Positions 22,279 through 31,100 of a stretch of 37,581 bases of DNA are shown here, one piece after another. The notes below the pieces were generated by a model that saw only the letters and a program-made list of their open reading frames with translations, searched no databases and had not been told where the DNA came from. A program made the position numbers and the translations under genes. The stretch is from an uncultured Prevotellaceae bacterium (GTDB taxonomy: Bacteria > Bacteroidota > Bacteroidia > Bacteroidales > Bacteroidaceae). Within the stretch, counting starts at the first letter, position 1; each line of letters starts with the position of its first letter. The stretch covers positions 1-37,581 of the forward strand of contig ONRS01000083.1 in assembly GCA_900320255.1 (NCBI GenBank). The letters are read 5' to 3'.

Positions 22279-24744
22279 CTACTTCACGTTTATTGTTACC
22301 GAACCCGTCTTCAGACCGTCGGCCGTACAGGTCAGCAGGAGCGTTCCAGGCAGGTTGTCGCTCTGAACGAGCACCTGGGCCAGTCCGTTGAATGCCGGTA
22401 TCTGCATTGTCTTGCAGTTCAGCTCCTGCGGATGGTCTTCACCGGGATAGGCAGGGTCGCCGTTGCCTACGCCAATAATGTGACCATTACCTTCCACCTT
22501 AAACGTCAGCAGCGGGCAGGCATCGGGCACCACGCGTCCCTTCTTGTCCTTCACCTCAATGGTCACAATGGCCACGTCACGTCCGTCGGCGGTAATCGTT
22601 GTGCGGTCAGTGGTGAGCAGCAGCTGTGAGGCGGGCAGGGTGGTCTCCACGACTTGGGTGAGCACGCGCCGTCCGTTCTTGTAGCCTGTGGCTACCACTT
22701 TGCCAGGCTGATAAGTGGCGTTCCACTTCAGGTGTCCGTTACGTGGCATCTTCTGCCGTCCGAGTTTCCTGCCGTTCACCGTCAGTTCCACTTCGTCGCA
22801 GTTGCTGTATGCCCACACTTCCACCTGCTCGCCCTCGTGGCCTTGCAGGTTCCAGTGGGGGAAGATGTGCAGCGTGGGTTCGTCAGTCCACCACGACTTC
22901 AGGTACCACGCCTCGTCCTTGGGGAATCCGCAGTAGTCCAGTATGCCGAATTCCGACTCATGGGCAGGGTATTTCAGGGGGTTGGGCTCGCCTCGGTAGT
23001 CGAAGCCGGTCCAGTAGAACAGGCCTGCGGCCCAGTCGTGGTCAGCATAGAATTTCCATCCGCGCTCAATGACGTTCTCCACGTGGTGGTGCGTCGTGTC
23101 GCGGTTCATGGCTACCATGTGTCCCGGAGCGTCAGGGGTGTTGAAATAGACACCGCGTGTGCCGCAGCCGGTCGTCTCTTCTGTTCCTACAATTTTCCAC
23201 TCGGGGTGCTGTCGGCGGCGGTTCTCCACGTCGTTCTGGGCAATGTAGTTATAGCCCACCACGTCAAGCCCCTTGATCATCTCCGTACCACCGGCATTTG
23301 CGATGGTCGAAGGACGTGTGGGGTCCAGCAGCCTTGTGTATTCGCGCATAGCGGCGGCTATGCGTGTTCCCTGCACTGTGTTTTCAATGCCCCATTCCTC
23401 GTTGCCGTCGCTCCAGAGTATGATGCTGGGGTGGTTACGGTCACGCTTGATCATGCGTTCCAGCAGTCGCAGGTGCTCATCGTTAATGCCCGTCAGGCGG
23501 TTCTCGTCAATGACCAGCATACCCTCACGGTCGCAGATGTCGAGCAGGGCCGGTGTCATGGGGTTATGCGAGGCACGGTAGGCGTTACAGCCTAATTTCC
23601 TAAGCTGTCTGATGCGCCACTCCTGCAGCGCGTCGGGAATGGCGGCTCCCACTCCGGCATGGTCCTGGTGCATGTTGACACCCTTCAGCTTCAGTGGCTT
23701 CCCGTTGAGCAGGAACCCGCGGTTGCTGTCGAACTGAATGTCGCGGAAGCCTGTTGTCGTGGTATAGACGTCACAAACTCTCCACTCTCCACTCTCCACA
23801 CTCCACACTCTCACCGTTGTCTCTACCTTATATAAATAGGGGTCGGTGTTCGACCACAGGTGGGGGTGGGGAGCGTTGAGCGTTGAGCGTTGAGCGTTGA
23901 GCGTTTGCTTCGCTTTCAGCGTCAGTGTCTCGGCGGTGCTGGTGGCTACTTCGCGGCCTTCGGCGTCGAGCAGACGGTGCGTCACCGTGCACTGCTGCTC
24001 GGTCAGCGAGTGGTTGCTGACCTCCGTCTCTACGTGAATGGTGGCTTTGTCGTACGGGGCAGCAAGGTCGGCATAGACAAAGGTGCCGAACGGTGCCACG
24101 CTGACGCTGCCGGTCTTCACGAGCCATGCGTCACGATAGATGCCGGCACCCTCGTAGAACCAGCCTTCCTCGAGTGAGGCGTCAGCCCTTACGCAGATGA
24201 GGTTGTCGCCGCCATAGTTGACGTATTCGGTCACGTCATACACCTGGGTGGCATAGCCGCTGGGCTCCGTACCCATGTAGAAGCCGTTGAACCATACCGT
24301 CGCGTTACGGAAGATGCCGTCGAACTGCAGGGCGATGTGCTTGCCGAGGTCACTCTCGGGAATGCTGACCGTCTTGCGGTACCAGCCCACGCTGGTCTCG
24401 GGGAACTTGTAGCCCACCGTCTTATAGCCGTGGGAGTGGCTGGCGTCGCTGGCGTAGGGCAGCGTGGTCACCCAGTCGTGGGGCACGCGAACCTCCTGCC
24501 AGGCGGAGTCGTCGAATTTCGCAGCGTAAGGCCCCTCGTTATGAATAGAGTTGGCCTTCGTCAGATAGTTAAAGTACTCGGTGCCGCAGCCGAAGTCCTT
24601 TACGGGGTCGGCGGCATGGCCGAAAGAAAACTTCCATCCTTCGCTGAGGCGCGTTGCTTCACGGGTGTTTTGGGCTTGGAGGTGGCAAATGCCACAAACG
24701 GCCAGCAGCAGTGCCAGCGTCATTGCTTGTCTTAGGTTTGTCAT
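22279..24744 (-). CDS. Exported GH2 beta-galactosidase-type glycosidase
   Basis: An 821-residue enzyme with a signal peptide ending about residue 25 (HLQAQ). Domains: GH2 sugar-binding jelly roll (about 30-210), Ig-like domain (about 215-330), TIM barrel with ILWSDGNEEW (acid/base Glu449) and GTEETTG (nucleophile candidate Glu522), a DUF4982-like beta domain (VEVWAYSNCDEVELTVNGR) and a C-terminal Ig-like domain (TITADGRDVAIVTIEVKDKKGR). It probably acts on plant or host galactosides in the periplasm; substrate not certain. Two heptamer tracts disturb the Ig-like domain: five AACGCTC units (residues about 281-293) and TGGAGAG units (about 312-323), both in frame. No SusC/D neighbours are present. 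Confidence 0.9.
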   Translation of the reverse strand: MTNLRQAMTLALLLAVCGICHLQAQNTREATRLSEGWKFSFGHAADPVKDFGCGTEYFNYLTKANSIHNEGPYAAKFDDSAWQEVRVPHDWVTTLPYASDASHSHGYKTVGYKFPETSVGWYRKTVSIPESDLGKHIALQFDGIFRNATVWFNGFYMGTEPSGYATQVYDVTEYVNYGGDNLICVRADASLEEGWFYEGAGIYRDAWLVKTGSVSVAPFGTFVYADLAAPYDKATIHVETEVSNHSLTEQQCTVTHRLLDAEGREVATSTAETLTLKAKQTLNAQRSTLNAPHPHLWSNTDPYLYKVETTVRVWSVESGEWRVCDVYTTTTGFRDIQFDSNRGFLLNGKPLKLKGVNMHQDHAGVGAAIPDALQEWRIRQLRKLGCNAYRASHNPMTPALLDICDREGMLVIDENRLTGINDEHLRLLERMIKRDRNHPSIILWSDGNEEWGIENTVQGTRIAAAMREYTRLLDPTRPSTIANAGGTEMIKGLDVVGYNYIAQNDVENRRRQHPEWKIVGTEETTGCGTRGVYFNTPDAPGHMVAMNRDTTHHHVENVIERGWKFYADHDWAAGLFYWTGFDYRGEPNPLKYPAHESEFGILDYCGFPKDEAWYLKSWWTDEPTLHIFPHWNLQGHEGEQVEVWAYSNCDEVELTVNGRKLGRQKMPRNGHLKWNATYQPGKVVATGYKNGRRVLTQVVETTLPASQLLLTTDRTTITADGRDVAIVTIEVKDKKGRVVPDACPLLTFKVEGNGHIIGVGNGDPAYPGEDHPQELNCKTMQIPAFNGLAQVLVQSDNLPGTLLLTCTADGLKTGSVTINVK
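23778..23812 (-). repeat. TGGAGAG heptamer tract in the GH2 gene
   Basis: On the + strand three perfect CTCTCCA units followed by decayed CACTCCA/CACTCTC units. It encodes VWSVESGEW in the Ig-like domain of the glycosidase, without breaking the frame. Confidence 0.82.
23871..23905 (-). repeat. Five perfect AACGCTC heptamers in the GH2 gene
   Basis: Seen as GAGCGTT five times on +. On the coding strand it gives TLNAQRSTLNA, almost the same peptide as the DUF6057-B linker (LNAQPSTLN), although the genes are unrelated. Confidence 0.9.
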
Positions 24745-24777
24745 GTCTTTAGTATGCTATGTTTTGTATTCTGCATG

Positions 24778-24847
24778 CAAAGATACTGTTGTGATACGCT
24801 AATATTCTTTACGTTGCAAAATTACGAAAAATAAATGACAATACAAA
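24778..24847 (-). promoter_or_regulatory. Promoter region of the GH2 gene with two -7 elements
   Basis: On the - strand TTTG (24844-24847), a 19-bp spacer and TAATTTTG (24817-24824) form a good promoter. A second -7-like TATCTTTG (24778-24785) lies nearer the gene but lacks a matching -33. It occupies the gap between the dGTPase stop and the glycosidase start. Confidence 0.65.
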
Positions 24848-24863
24848 ATAAAAGGCAGACTTT

Positions 24864-26204
24864 TTAGATAATAGGTAAAGAGATGCCGTTGATTTTCTGA
24901 TAGACATCGAGCGCATAGACGTCGGTCATGCCGGCAATGTAGTCGATGACGGCCATGAGGCGCATCTCCAAGTCGGCGGCATTGATGTCGTATTGCGACG
25001 ACACACGGCCAATGAGCTGCTGCGAGTAGTAGCGGTCGGGGTTCATGACGGCCCGCACCATCTGCTCCATGAGTGTCTCCATGATTTTGTAACCCGACAG
25101 TTCCACGTCAAGTACAGGCTTGCTCTTGTAGATGCGCTCCACGGAGAGTGCCGCACACTGCTTGTAGGCCTCGCGGGGCAGGGGGCTGACATGGTCAATG
25201 AGTGCGCCTGTGAAGGTGCCGGAAAGTATATTTTCCTCGTTTTCAACGAAGGTTCTTACACATTCACTCTCCAACAGGCTGATGACGCATGCCCGCATAT
25301 AGACCACCTTCTCGTTGGGGTCGGTGACGCCCTCTTCCTGGATGCGCTGGCGAATACGGTTTTTGCCCATTTCATCGAAGAATCCAAGCATCAGGCGTTC
25401 CGTTTCCCCGAAGGAGAGAATCTTCAGTTTATGGGCGTCTTCCAAGTCCATGATTTCGTAGCAGATGTCGTCTGCCGCCTCGACAAGATAGACCAGTGGG
25501 TGGCGAACGTAACGAAGCGGCTCGTTGGGCTTAGAAGTGCAAATTATGCCCATTTCATCGGCAATTCGCTGGTAGTTTTCCCGTTCGCTTTCGAAGAATC
25601 CGAACTTGCCTTTCCTGCTGGCAGCCGACGAGGCAAAGGGGTATTTCACGATGCTGGCCAGCGTGCTGTACGTCATGACGAAACCGCCGGGCCGACGGCC
25701 GCAGAACTGGTGGGTAAGCAGACGGAAAGCATTGGCATTTCCCTCGAAGTGGGTGATGTCCGACCAGAAGATGGGTGACACCTTCTGCTGCAGCTCCCTG
25801 CCCGGTCCTTCGGTGAAAAAGGTCTGAATGGCCTTCTCACCGCTGTGGCCGAACGGAGGGTTGCCCAGGTCGTGAGCCAGACAGGCTGTGGCGACAATTT
25901 GCCCGATTTGTTCGAACAAGGTACCCCGTAGCTCGGGATGCCTGACAGTAAGCTGTGCCGCAATGTCGTTACCTAACGACATGCCGACGCTGGCCACCTC
26001 AAGCGAGTGGGTCAGCCGATTGTGAACAAAGATGCTGCCCGGCAGGGGAAATACCTGCGTCTTGTTCTGCAGTCGGCGGAAAGGTGCCGAGAAGATGAGT
26101 CGGTCGTAGTCACGCTTGAACTCCGTGCGGTCGTCGTGGCGTATGGCGTGCCGGTATTCCTGTCCTAAGCGCTTGTTGGATATAAGTTGTTTCCAGTCCA
26201 TCAT
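24864..26204 (-). CDS. dgt: Deoxyguanosinetriphosphate triphosphohydrolase-like HD protein
   Basis: A 446-residue HD-domain enzyme that cleaves dNTPs (typically dGTP) to nucleoside and triphosphate. Seen: RHDDRTEFKRDYDRLIFSAPFRRLQNKTQVFPL (split by position 20-52), NRLTHSLEVASVG, the HD motif CLAHDLGNPPFGHSGE and EAADDICYEIMDLEDAH. Length suits the type II dGTPase-like group. ATG 26204 or 26201 (adjacent Met codons). A -7 element TAACTTTG lies upstream at 26230-26237 on the - strand. Confidence 0.93.
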   Translation of the reverse strand: MMDWKQLISNKRLGQEYRHAIRHDDRTEFKRDYDRLIFSAPFRRLQNKTQVFPLPGSIFVHNRLTHSLEVASVGMSLGNDIAAQLTVRHPELRGTLFEQIGQIVATACLAHDLGNPPFGHSGEKAIQTFFTEGPGRELQQKVSPIFWSDITHFEGNANAFRLLTHQFCGRRPGGFVMTYSTLASIVKYPFASSAASRKGKFGFFESERENYQRIADEMGIICTSKPNEPLRYVRHPLVYLVEAADDICYEIMDLEDAHKLKILSFGETERLMLGFFDEMGKNRIRQRIQEEGVTDPNEKVVYMRACVISLLESECVRTFVENEENILSGTFTGALIDHVSPLPREAYKQCAALSVERIYKSKPVLDVELSGYKIMETLMEQMVRAVMNPDRYYSQQLIGRVSSQYDINAADLEMRLMAVIDYIAGMTDVYALDVYQKINGISLPII

Positions 26205-26229
26205 ATTAGTCTTTCAGTGAATTTCGTCG

Positions 26230-26237
26230 CAAAGTTA
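26230..26237 (-). promoter_or_regulatory. -7 element of the dGTPase promoter
   Basis: TAACTTTG on the - strand, about 25 bp before the start. A TTTG lies 22 bp further upstream, slightly beyond the optimal spacing. The region 26205-26399 is the divergent regulatory gap between dgt and dut and holds no further feature I can support. Confidence 0.5.
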
Positions 26238-26383
26238 CAAACTAATTACGAACCGTGCGCAAAACGGCAGTCTAAAGAATGTTAAAACCGCGTCTTTGGC
26301 CTTTTGAGGGAATAAATACAATTAAAAAGGCATAAAATAACACTTTTTCAGAAGAAAAATGTGGATAATTCATAGGAAATGAC

Positions 26384-26391
26384 TACTTTTG
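26384..26391 (+). promoter_or_regulatory. -7 element of the dut operon, almost touching the start codon
   Basis: TACTTTTG ends eight bases before the ATG at 26400. The sequence TACTTTTGCAACCAATATG closely copies TACTTTTGCAGCCAAATG at the DUF6057-A start. Only a weak TGTG is present 20 bp upstream. Leaderless or near-leaderless initiation is implied. Confidence 0.6.
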
Positions 26392-26399
26392 CAACCAAT

Positions 26400-26837
26400 A
26401 TGACAGAAGTTAAAGTTGTAAATCGCGGTCATCAGCCGCTTCCGCAGTATGCCACAGCGCAGAGTGCGGGCATGGATCTACGTGCAAATATTGACGAACC
26501 CATCGTGCTTCGTCCCATGGAGCGTAAGCTCATTCCCACAGGACTTTTCATTGCTTTGCCCGAAGGTTTCGAGGCACAGGTGCGGCCCCGTAGTGGTCTG
26601 GCCCTGAAGAAAGGCATCACGGTGCTGAACGCTCCGGGAACCATTGATGCTGACTATCGTGGTGAGGTGGGCGTGCTGCTCATCAACCTGTCGCAGGAAG
26701 ACTTCGTGGTGAACGATGGTGAACGCATCGCCCAGATGGTGATTGCCCGCCACGAGCAGGCGCAGTTCCGCGTGGTGGAGGAGCTCGACGAGACGGAGCG
26801 CGGTGCCGGCGGCTACGGCCATACCGGCGTGAAATAG
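26400..26837 (+). CDS. dut: dUTP diphosphatase
   Basis: A 145-residue trimeric dUTPase that removes dUTP and supplies dUMP. All five motifs are visible: [44 protein letters not shown] and the C-terminal [10 protein letters not shown] arm. The start is set at 26400 because the longer frame from 26379 would begin inside the promoter, and [10 protein letters not shown] is the usual N terminus. It heads a cluster with envelope genes. Confidence 0.97.
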   Translation: MTEVKVVNRGHQPLPQYATAQSAGMDLRANIDEPIVLRPMERKLIPTGLFIALPEGFEAQVRPRSGLALKKGITVLNAPGTIDADYRGEVGVLLINLSQEDFVVNDGERIAQMVIARHEQAQFRVVEELDETERGAGGYGHTGVK

Positions 26838-26894
26838 TTGAATAATTGGGAAATGATGGTTGAACGACTGACATATCGCTACAGTAGTGGGGGA

Positions 26895-28622
26895 ATGAGG
26901 CTGTTTCTCATTTCTTCATTGGCATTTCTCATTTCTCATTTCTCATTTCTTATTTGTTCTGCACAGGAAGCGCAGGGCTACGATGAGTTTTTCCTTCAGG
27001 CCATTTGTGAACGGGAGAAAGGGAACCATGATGCTGCCTTCGACCTGCTTCAGCATTGCATCAGGCTGAATCCGGAAGCTGCCGAAGCCTACTTTTTCAT
27101 TGCACAGTATTACGGCTCCATGAAGCAGAATGAGCAGGCGCTGGCCTGTTTGGAACGTGCCTACGAACTGAGCCCTGACAACTCCACTTACACCGAGACG
27201 CTGGCACAGGCCTACACCAGTACCCAGCAGTACGACAAGGCCATCGGCATCTTCGAAGAACTGGTGCATCGCGAGACCGACCGTGACGACGTGCTCGGCA
27301 TGCTTTATGAGCTGTACGTCAGGAACGACCAGTTGGACAAGGCCGTGGATGCCCTGGAACGAATTGAGGCTCTCGACGGCAAGACCGAGCGGCTCACCAT
27401 GGCGAAGAGCGAGCTCTTCACCCGTCTGGGCAATAAGAAGGCTGCCATCTCTGAGATGAAGTCGTTGGCCGACCAGTATCCCAACGACCTGAACTACCGG
27501 GTGATGTATGGTGACGCCCTGCTGCAGAACGACCAGAAGAAACAGGCACTGGCCGTTTATCAGGCCGTGCTCAGCGAAGAGCCGCAGAACGTGCAGGCCC
27601 TGCTGTCTATGGTGAGCTACTATGCCAGCGAGGGTGACACGCTGAAGGCTGACGAGGTGAACGAACGGCTGCTGCTCAATGCCGACGTAGAGGCAGAGAC
27701 GCGTCTGGAGATTATGCGCCGCGAGGTGATGAACAACCTGCGCAGCGGTGCTGACAGCACCCGCATCCTGCAGCTCTTCCGTAAGATTCTCGACATGCCG
27801 GAGGCCGATACCGACATGGCACTGATGTGTGCCGCCTACATGAAACTGCGCGAAATGCCGCAGGACAGCATTAACGGTATGTATGAGCAGGTGCTCCGCA
27901 TGGCGCCCGACAACGCTTACGCCCGGTTGCAGTTAGTGGCCGACGCCTGGGAGCGTGAAAACCTGGACCAGGTCATCAGTCTCTGCCAGGCTGCCAGACA
28001 GTATAATCCTGACGACATGGCTTTCTACTACTATCAGGGTTTTGCCTATTTCCGTCAGGACGACCTGGACAATGCGCTCGATGCCTTCCAGAACGGTGTG
28101 AGCGTCATTACGCCGGAAAGCAACCCCGACCTGGCCAGCGACTTCTACGAAATGATGGGCGAGCTGCTGCATAAGAAGGGAATGGTGCGCGAAGCCTTCG
28201 AGGCCTACGACTCCTGTCTGGTGTGGAAGGCTGACAACATAGGTTGTCTGAACAACTACGCCTACTACCTGAGCGAAATGGATGAGCAGTTAGACAAGGC
28301 CGAGCAGATGTCGTATAAGACCATAAAGGCCGAGCCGCAGAACGCTACTTATCTGGATACCTACGCCTGGATTCTCTTTAAGCAGGAGCGGTATGCCGAG
28401 GCCAAGATTTACATGGACCAGACGCTGCAGTACGACCCTGATGCCTCGGCGGTGGTACTCGAACATGCGGGCGACATATATGCCAAGAATGGCGACATGA
28501 CGCAAGCCTTGGACTATTGGCAGCAGGCCCTTGCAAAGGCATCGGGCGACTCAGAGGTCAAAGGCGAGCGGAAAGAGTTGTTAAAGAAGAAAATAGAAAC
28601 AAGAAAGTTTATTAAGCGATGA
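26895..28622 (+). CDS. Exported TPR-repeat protein
   Basis: A 575-residue protein of repeated TPR helices (for example PEAAEAYFFIAQYYGSMKQN, NSTYTETLAQAYTSTQQYDK, ATYLDTYAWILFKQERYAEA) covering nearly the whole mature chain, so a protein-interaction scaffold in the periplasm is likely. Start chosen at ATG 26895, which gives a signal peptide MRLFLISSLAFLISHFSF ending near CSA-Q; upstream in-frame ATG 26853 and TTG 26838 would add a hydrophilic extension. The signal peptide is written by TTTCTCA heptamers (26904-26952). The stop overlaps the next ATG in ATGA. Confidence 0.85.
   Translation: MRLFLISSLAFLISHFSFLICSAQEAQGYDEFFLQAICEREKGNHDAAFDLLQHCIRLNPEAAEAYFFIAQYYGSMKQNEQALACLERAYELSPDNSTYTETLAQAYTSTQQYDKAIGIFEELVHRETDRDDVLGMLYELYVRNDQLDKAVDALERIEALDGKTERLTMAKSELFTRLGNKKAAISEMKSLADQYPNDLNYRVMYGDALLQNDQKKQALAVYQAVLSEEPQNVQALLSMVSYYASEGDTLKADEVNERLLLNADVEAETRLEIMRREVMNNLRSGADSTRILQLFRKILDMPEADTDMALMCAAYMKLREMPQDSINGMYEQVLRMAPDNAYARLQLVADAWERENLDQVISLCQAARQYNPDDMAFYYYQGFAYFRQDDLDNALDAFQNGVSVITPESNPDLASDFYEMMGELLHKKGMVREAFEAYDSCLVWKADNIGCLNNYAYYLSEMDEQLDKAEQMSYKTIKAEPQNATYLDTYAWILFKQERYAEAKIYMDQTLQYDPDASAVVLEHAGDIYAKNGDMTQALDYWQQALAKASGDSEVKGERKELLKKKIETRKFIKR
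26904..26952 (+). repeat. TTTCTCA heptamer tract forming a signal peptide
   Basis: TTTCTCA at 26904, 26925, 26932 and 26939, with variants between and after, all on one 7-bp register. It encodes FLIS/HFSF repeats, the hydrophobic core of the TPR protein's export signal. Confidence 0.9.
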
Positions 28623-29467
28623 AAGCAACAAGTTTTTTCAAGTTGGCACTTGTCGTAGTGCCGTTCCTCTTCGGAGGTTGTAAGTCAAAGCAGGCTGTGG
28701 TGGAAACCCCAAAGCCACCAACGGTGGAAGAAATGCAGCAGCAGACCTTCTTGCAGAAAGTCAATGACAATGCACAGTATGCCAAGTTCATCACTTCGAA
28801 GGTGAAGTTCTCTATTGAGGTGGGCGTTCAGAGACTGACGCTGACTGGAAACCTGAAGATGAAGCGTGACGACTGCATACGCCTGCAGCTCATGGCCTTC
28901 GGCTTCGTGGAGGCCGGACGCATCGAGCTGACGCCCGAGTATGTGCTCATTATGGACCGCATCAACAAGCAGTACCTGAAGGCAACTTACAGCTCAGTGG
29001 ATTTCCTGCGTAACAGCGGACTGAACTTCTATACCCTGCAGGCTCTCTTCTGGAACGAGCTCTTCGTGCCCGGACAGAGTAAGGTGACCGACGAACTGCT
29101 GAAGGGCATGGATGCTGACCTGTCGGGTGAGGATGCCATCATCTCGCTTGAGAACGGAAAGATGCAGTACCGTTGGCTGGCCACGAAGGACATGGCCCGC
29201 ATTCGCATGGCTAATATTATCTATAGCGACCAGTTCAGGGGCAACACCCAGCTGAACTGGGACTATGAGGATTTCCGCGCTATGGACCGCAAGTTCTTCC
29301 CCTGCGACCATCACATCTCCTTCACCACGCCTGACAAGGAGGTGAAGCTTGGCATGATGATCAACTACATCAAGCACGATGACGGATGGGACACCCGTAC
29401 TGACGTGTCGTCCAGCTATCGTGAAGTGTCGGTTGACGAAATACTGCGCCGTTTCATGGCCCTGTAA
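28619..29467 (+). CDS. DUF4292 lipoprotein
   Basis: A 282-residue lipoprotein; signal MKATSFFKLALVVVPFLFGGC with lipobox FGGC. The mature part has VKFSIEVGVQRLTLTGNLKMKRDDCIRL split across beta strands, then LMAFGFVEAGRIELTPEYVLIMDRI and DFLRNSGLNFYTLQALFWNELF, typical of DUF4292 in Bacteroidetes, a LolA/LolB-like beta fold by general appearance. Function unknown; probably outer-membrane-associated. ATGA overlap with the TPR gene, and the next gene starts 12 bp later. Confidence 0.88.
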   Translation: MKATSFFKLALVVVPFLFGGCKSKQAVVETPKPPTVEEMQQQTFLQKVNDNAQYAKFITSKVKFSIEVGVQRLTLTGNLKMKRDDCIRLQLMAFGFVEAGRIELTPEYVLIMDRINKQYLKATYSSVDFLRNSGLNFYTLQALFWNELFVPGQSKVTDELLKGMDADLSGEDAIISLENGKMQYRWLATKDMARIRMANIIYSDQFRGNTQLNWDYEDFRAMDRKFFPCDHHISFTTPDKEVKLGMMINYIKHDDGWDTRTDVSSSYREVSVDEILRRFMAL

Positions 29468-29479
29468 TCAAATAGGCAC

Positions 29480-31099
29480 ATGAACAGGTTTCTCGTCATT
29501 CTTTTACTGCTTGTCGGTTTTTGTCTGGCTCCTTGCGCACAGCAGCGTAAGAAGGCAGCCAAGAAACCGGCAGCTACTGCTGTGCAGCAGAAAAAGAAAC
29601 CCGCCCGGCAGAAAAAGCCTGCCCAGCAGAAGAAACCCACGCAGAAGAAGAAAAAGAAGAAGACGCCTGCCGCCACACCCTCTAATCCGTCCATCAAGGG
29701 ACTGCAGAATGAGCGCCAGCAGTTGCAACGCCAGATACGTGAGCAGGAGCAGCGTCTGAAGAAGAACGAGAAGGACGTCAAGGCCCGCTTGCAGAACCTC
29801 ATGGTGCTTAACACCGAGATAGAAGACAAGAAGCGGAGCATAGAGGCCATGCGCCTGGACCTCTCCCACATCAATGACACCATTCAGCGGCTGAACCGCC
29901 AGCAGGAGTTGTTGCAGGCACAGCTCGAACAACATAAGCTGGAGTACGTCAAGTCGTTGCGCTACATGCACCGTAACCGTACCATGCAGAGCAAGCTCAT
30001 GTTCATCTTCAGTGCCAAGACGTTCACGCAGATGTATCGCCGCATGCACTTCATGCGCCATTATGCGTCCTATCAGCGCAGCCAGGGCGAGGCCATCCTG
30101 CAGAAGAAGGAGGAGCTGACGCGCATTCAAAGCCTGCTGTTAGGCGTGAAGGACAAGAAAGACCAGCTGCTGAAGCGCGACATCACCACCCATCAGGAAC
30201 TGGAGGCTTCGCAGACCGAACAGCAGAAGGTGGTCAACTCGCTGAAGAAGGAGCACCAGAACATTGAGGCGCTCATTGCTGAACAGCGTAAGAAGGATGC
30301 AGCCCTGAATGCCCAGATTGACAAGCTCATTGCCGAAGAGGTGGCACGTGCCAAAGCCCGTGCCGAGGCTGAAGCCAAGCGCAAGGCAGAGGCTGAAGCC
30401 GCCAAGAAGCGCCGTGAGGAACTGGCCCGCAAGAAGGCTGAGGCTGAGCGCATAGAGCGTGAGAACAAGCGGCGCATTGAGGAGGCACGTAAGAAGGAAG
30501 AACGCCTCAAGGCCGAGGCGCGTGCTGCTGAAAAGAAGAGGAAGGCCGAGGCAGACCGACTGGCCCGTGAGGCTGAGCGTGAGCGTCGTGAGGCTGAGCG
30601 CCGTGCTGCTGAGGAGCGCCGTGCTCACGAACGTGAGATGGCAGCCGCTAAGCGTGAGACGGAGTCCGTGGCCAACTACAACACGGCCGACCGCGCCATG
30701 AGCAGCAACTTCGAGAGCAACCGTGGCCGTTTCCCCATGCCCATCAGCGGCTCTTACCAGATAGTCAACAGCTTCGGACAATATAATGTGGAAGGCTTGC
30801 GCAACGTGCGGCTCGACAACAAGGGCATCAACCTCAAGGGACAGCCCGGGGCTGCCGTCAAGTGCATCTTTACGGGCGAGGTCAGCATGGTGTTCAATGC
30901 GGCCGGCATCACGGGCGTCATCGTACGTCATGGCAGCTATTTCTCCGTCTATGGAAACCTCGGCTCCGTCTCAGTAGCCCGTGGCCAGACGGTCAGCACG
31001 GGTCAGACCCTTGGCACGGTAGGCGGAGACGGCATCCTTCAGTTCCAGCTTCGCAAAGGCAAGGCTCCCCTGAACCCCCTGCACTGGCTGCGGAGGTGA
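29480..31099 (+). CDS. EnvC-like coiled-coil protein with degenerate LytM/M23 domain
   Basis: A 539-residue exported protein: signal peptide (about 1-20), a Lys/Ala/Gln-rich linker (about 23-70), long coiled coils (about 70-270), an Ala/Glu/Lys/Arg-rich single helix (about 270-395) and a C-terminal LytM domain (about 430-539) with GINLKGQPGAAVKCIFTGEV, HGSYFSVYGNL and LQFQLRKGKAPLNPLHWL. Active M23 enzymes have an HxxxD zinc motif and an HxH; here the first is absent and the second reads QFQ, so no zinc site is expected. Like EnvC it more likely activates an amidase during septum splitting. Codon-rich repeats of the helix make it prone to slippage. Confidence 0.9.
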   Translation: MNRFLVILLLLVGFCLAPCAQQRKKAAKKPAATAVQQKKKPARQKKPAQQKKPTQKKKKKKTPAATPSNPSIKGLQNERQQLQRQIREQEQRLKKNEKDVKARLQNLMVLNTEIEDKKRSIEAMRLDLSHINDTIQRLNRQQELLQAQLEQHKLEYVKSLRYMHRNRTMQSKLMFIFSAKTFTQMYRRMHFMRHYASYQRSQGEAILQKKEELTRIQSLLLGVKDKKDQLLKRDITTHQELEASQTEQQKVVNSLKKEHQNIEALIAEQRKKDAALNAQIDKLIAEEVARAKARAEAEAKRKAEAEAAKKRREELARKKAEAERIERENKRRIEEARKKEERLKAEARAAEKKRKAEADRLAREAERERREAERRAAEERRAHEREMAAAKRETESVANYNTADRAMSSNFESNRGRFPMPISGSYQIVNSFGQYNVEGLRNVRLDNKGINLKGQPGAAVKCIFTGEVSMVFNAAGITGVIVRHGSYFSVYGNLGSVSVARGQTVSTGQTLGTVGGDGILQFQLRKGKAPLNPLHWLRR

Positions 31100-31100
31100 T

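Noticed and set aside
26379-26399. Upstream start of dut giving seven extra residues
   Set aside because: This start would place the first codons inside the TACTTTTG promoter element; [10 protein letters not shown] at 26400 is the usual N terminus.
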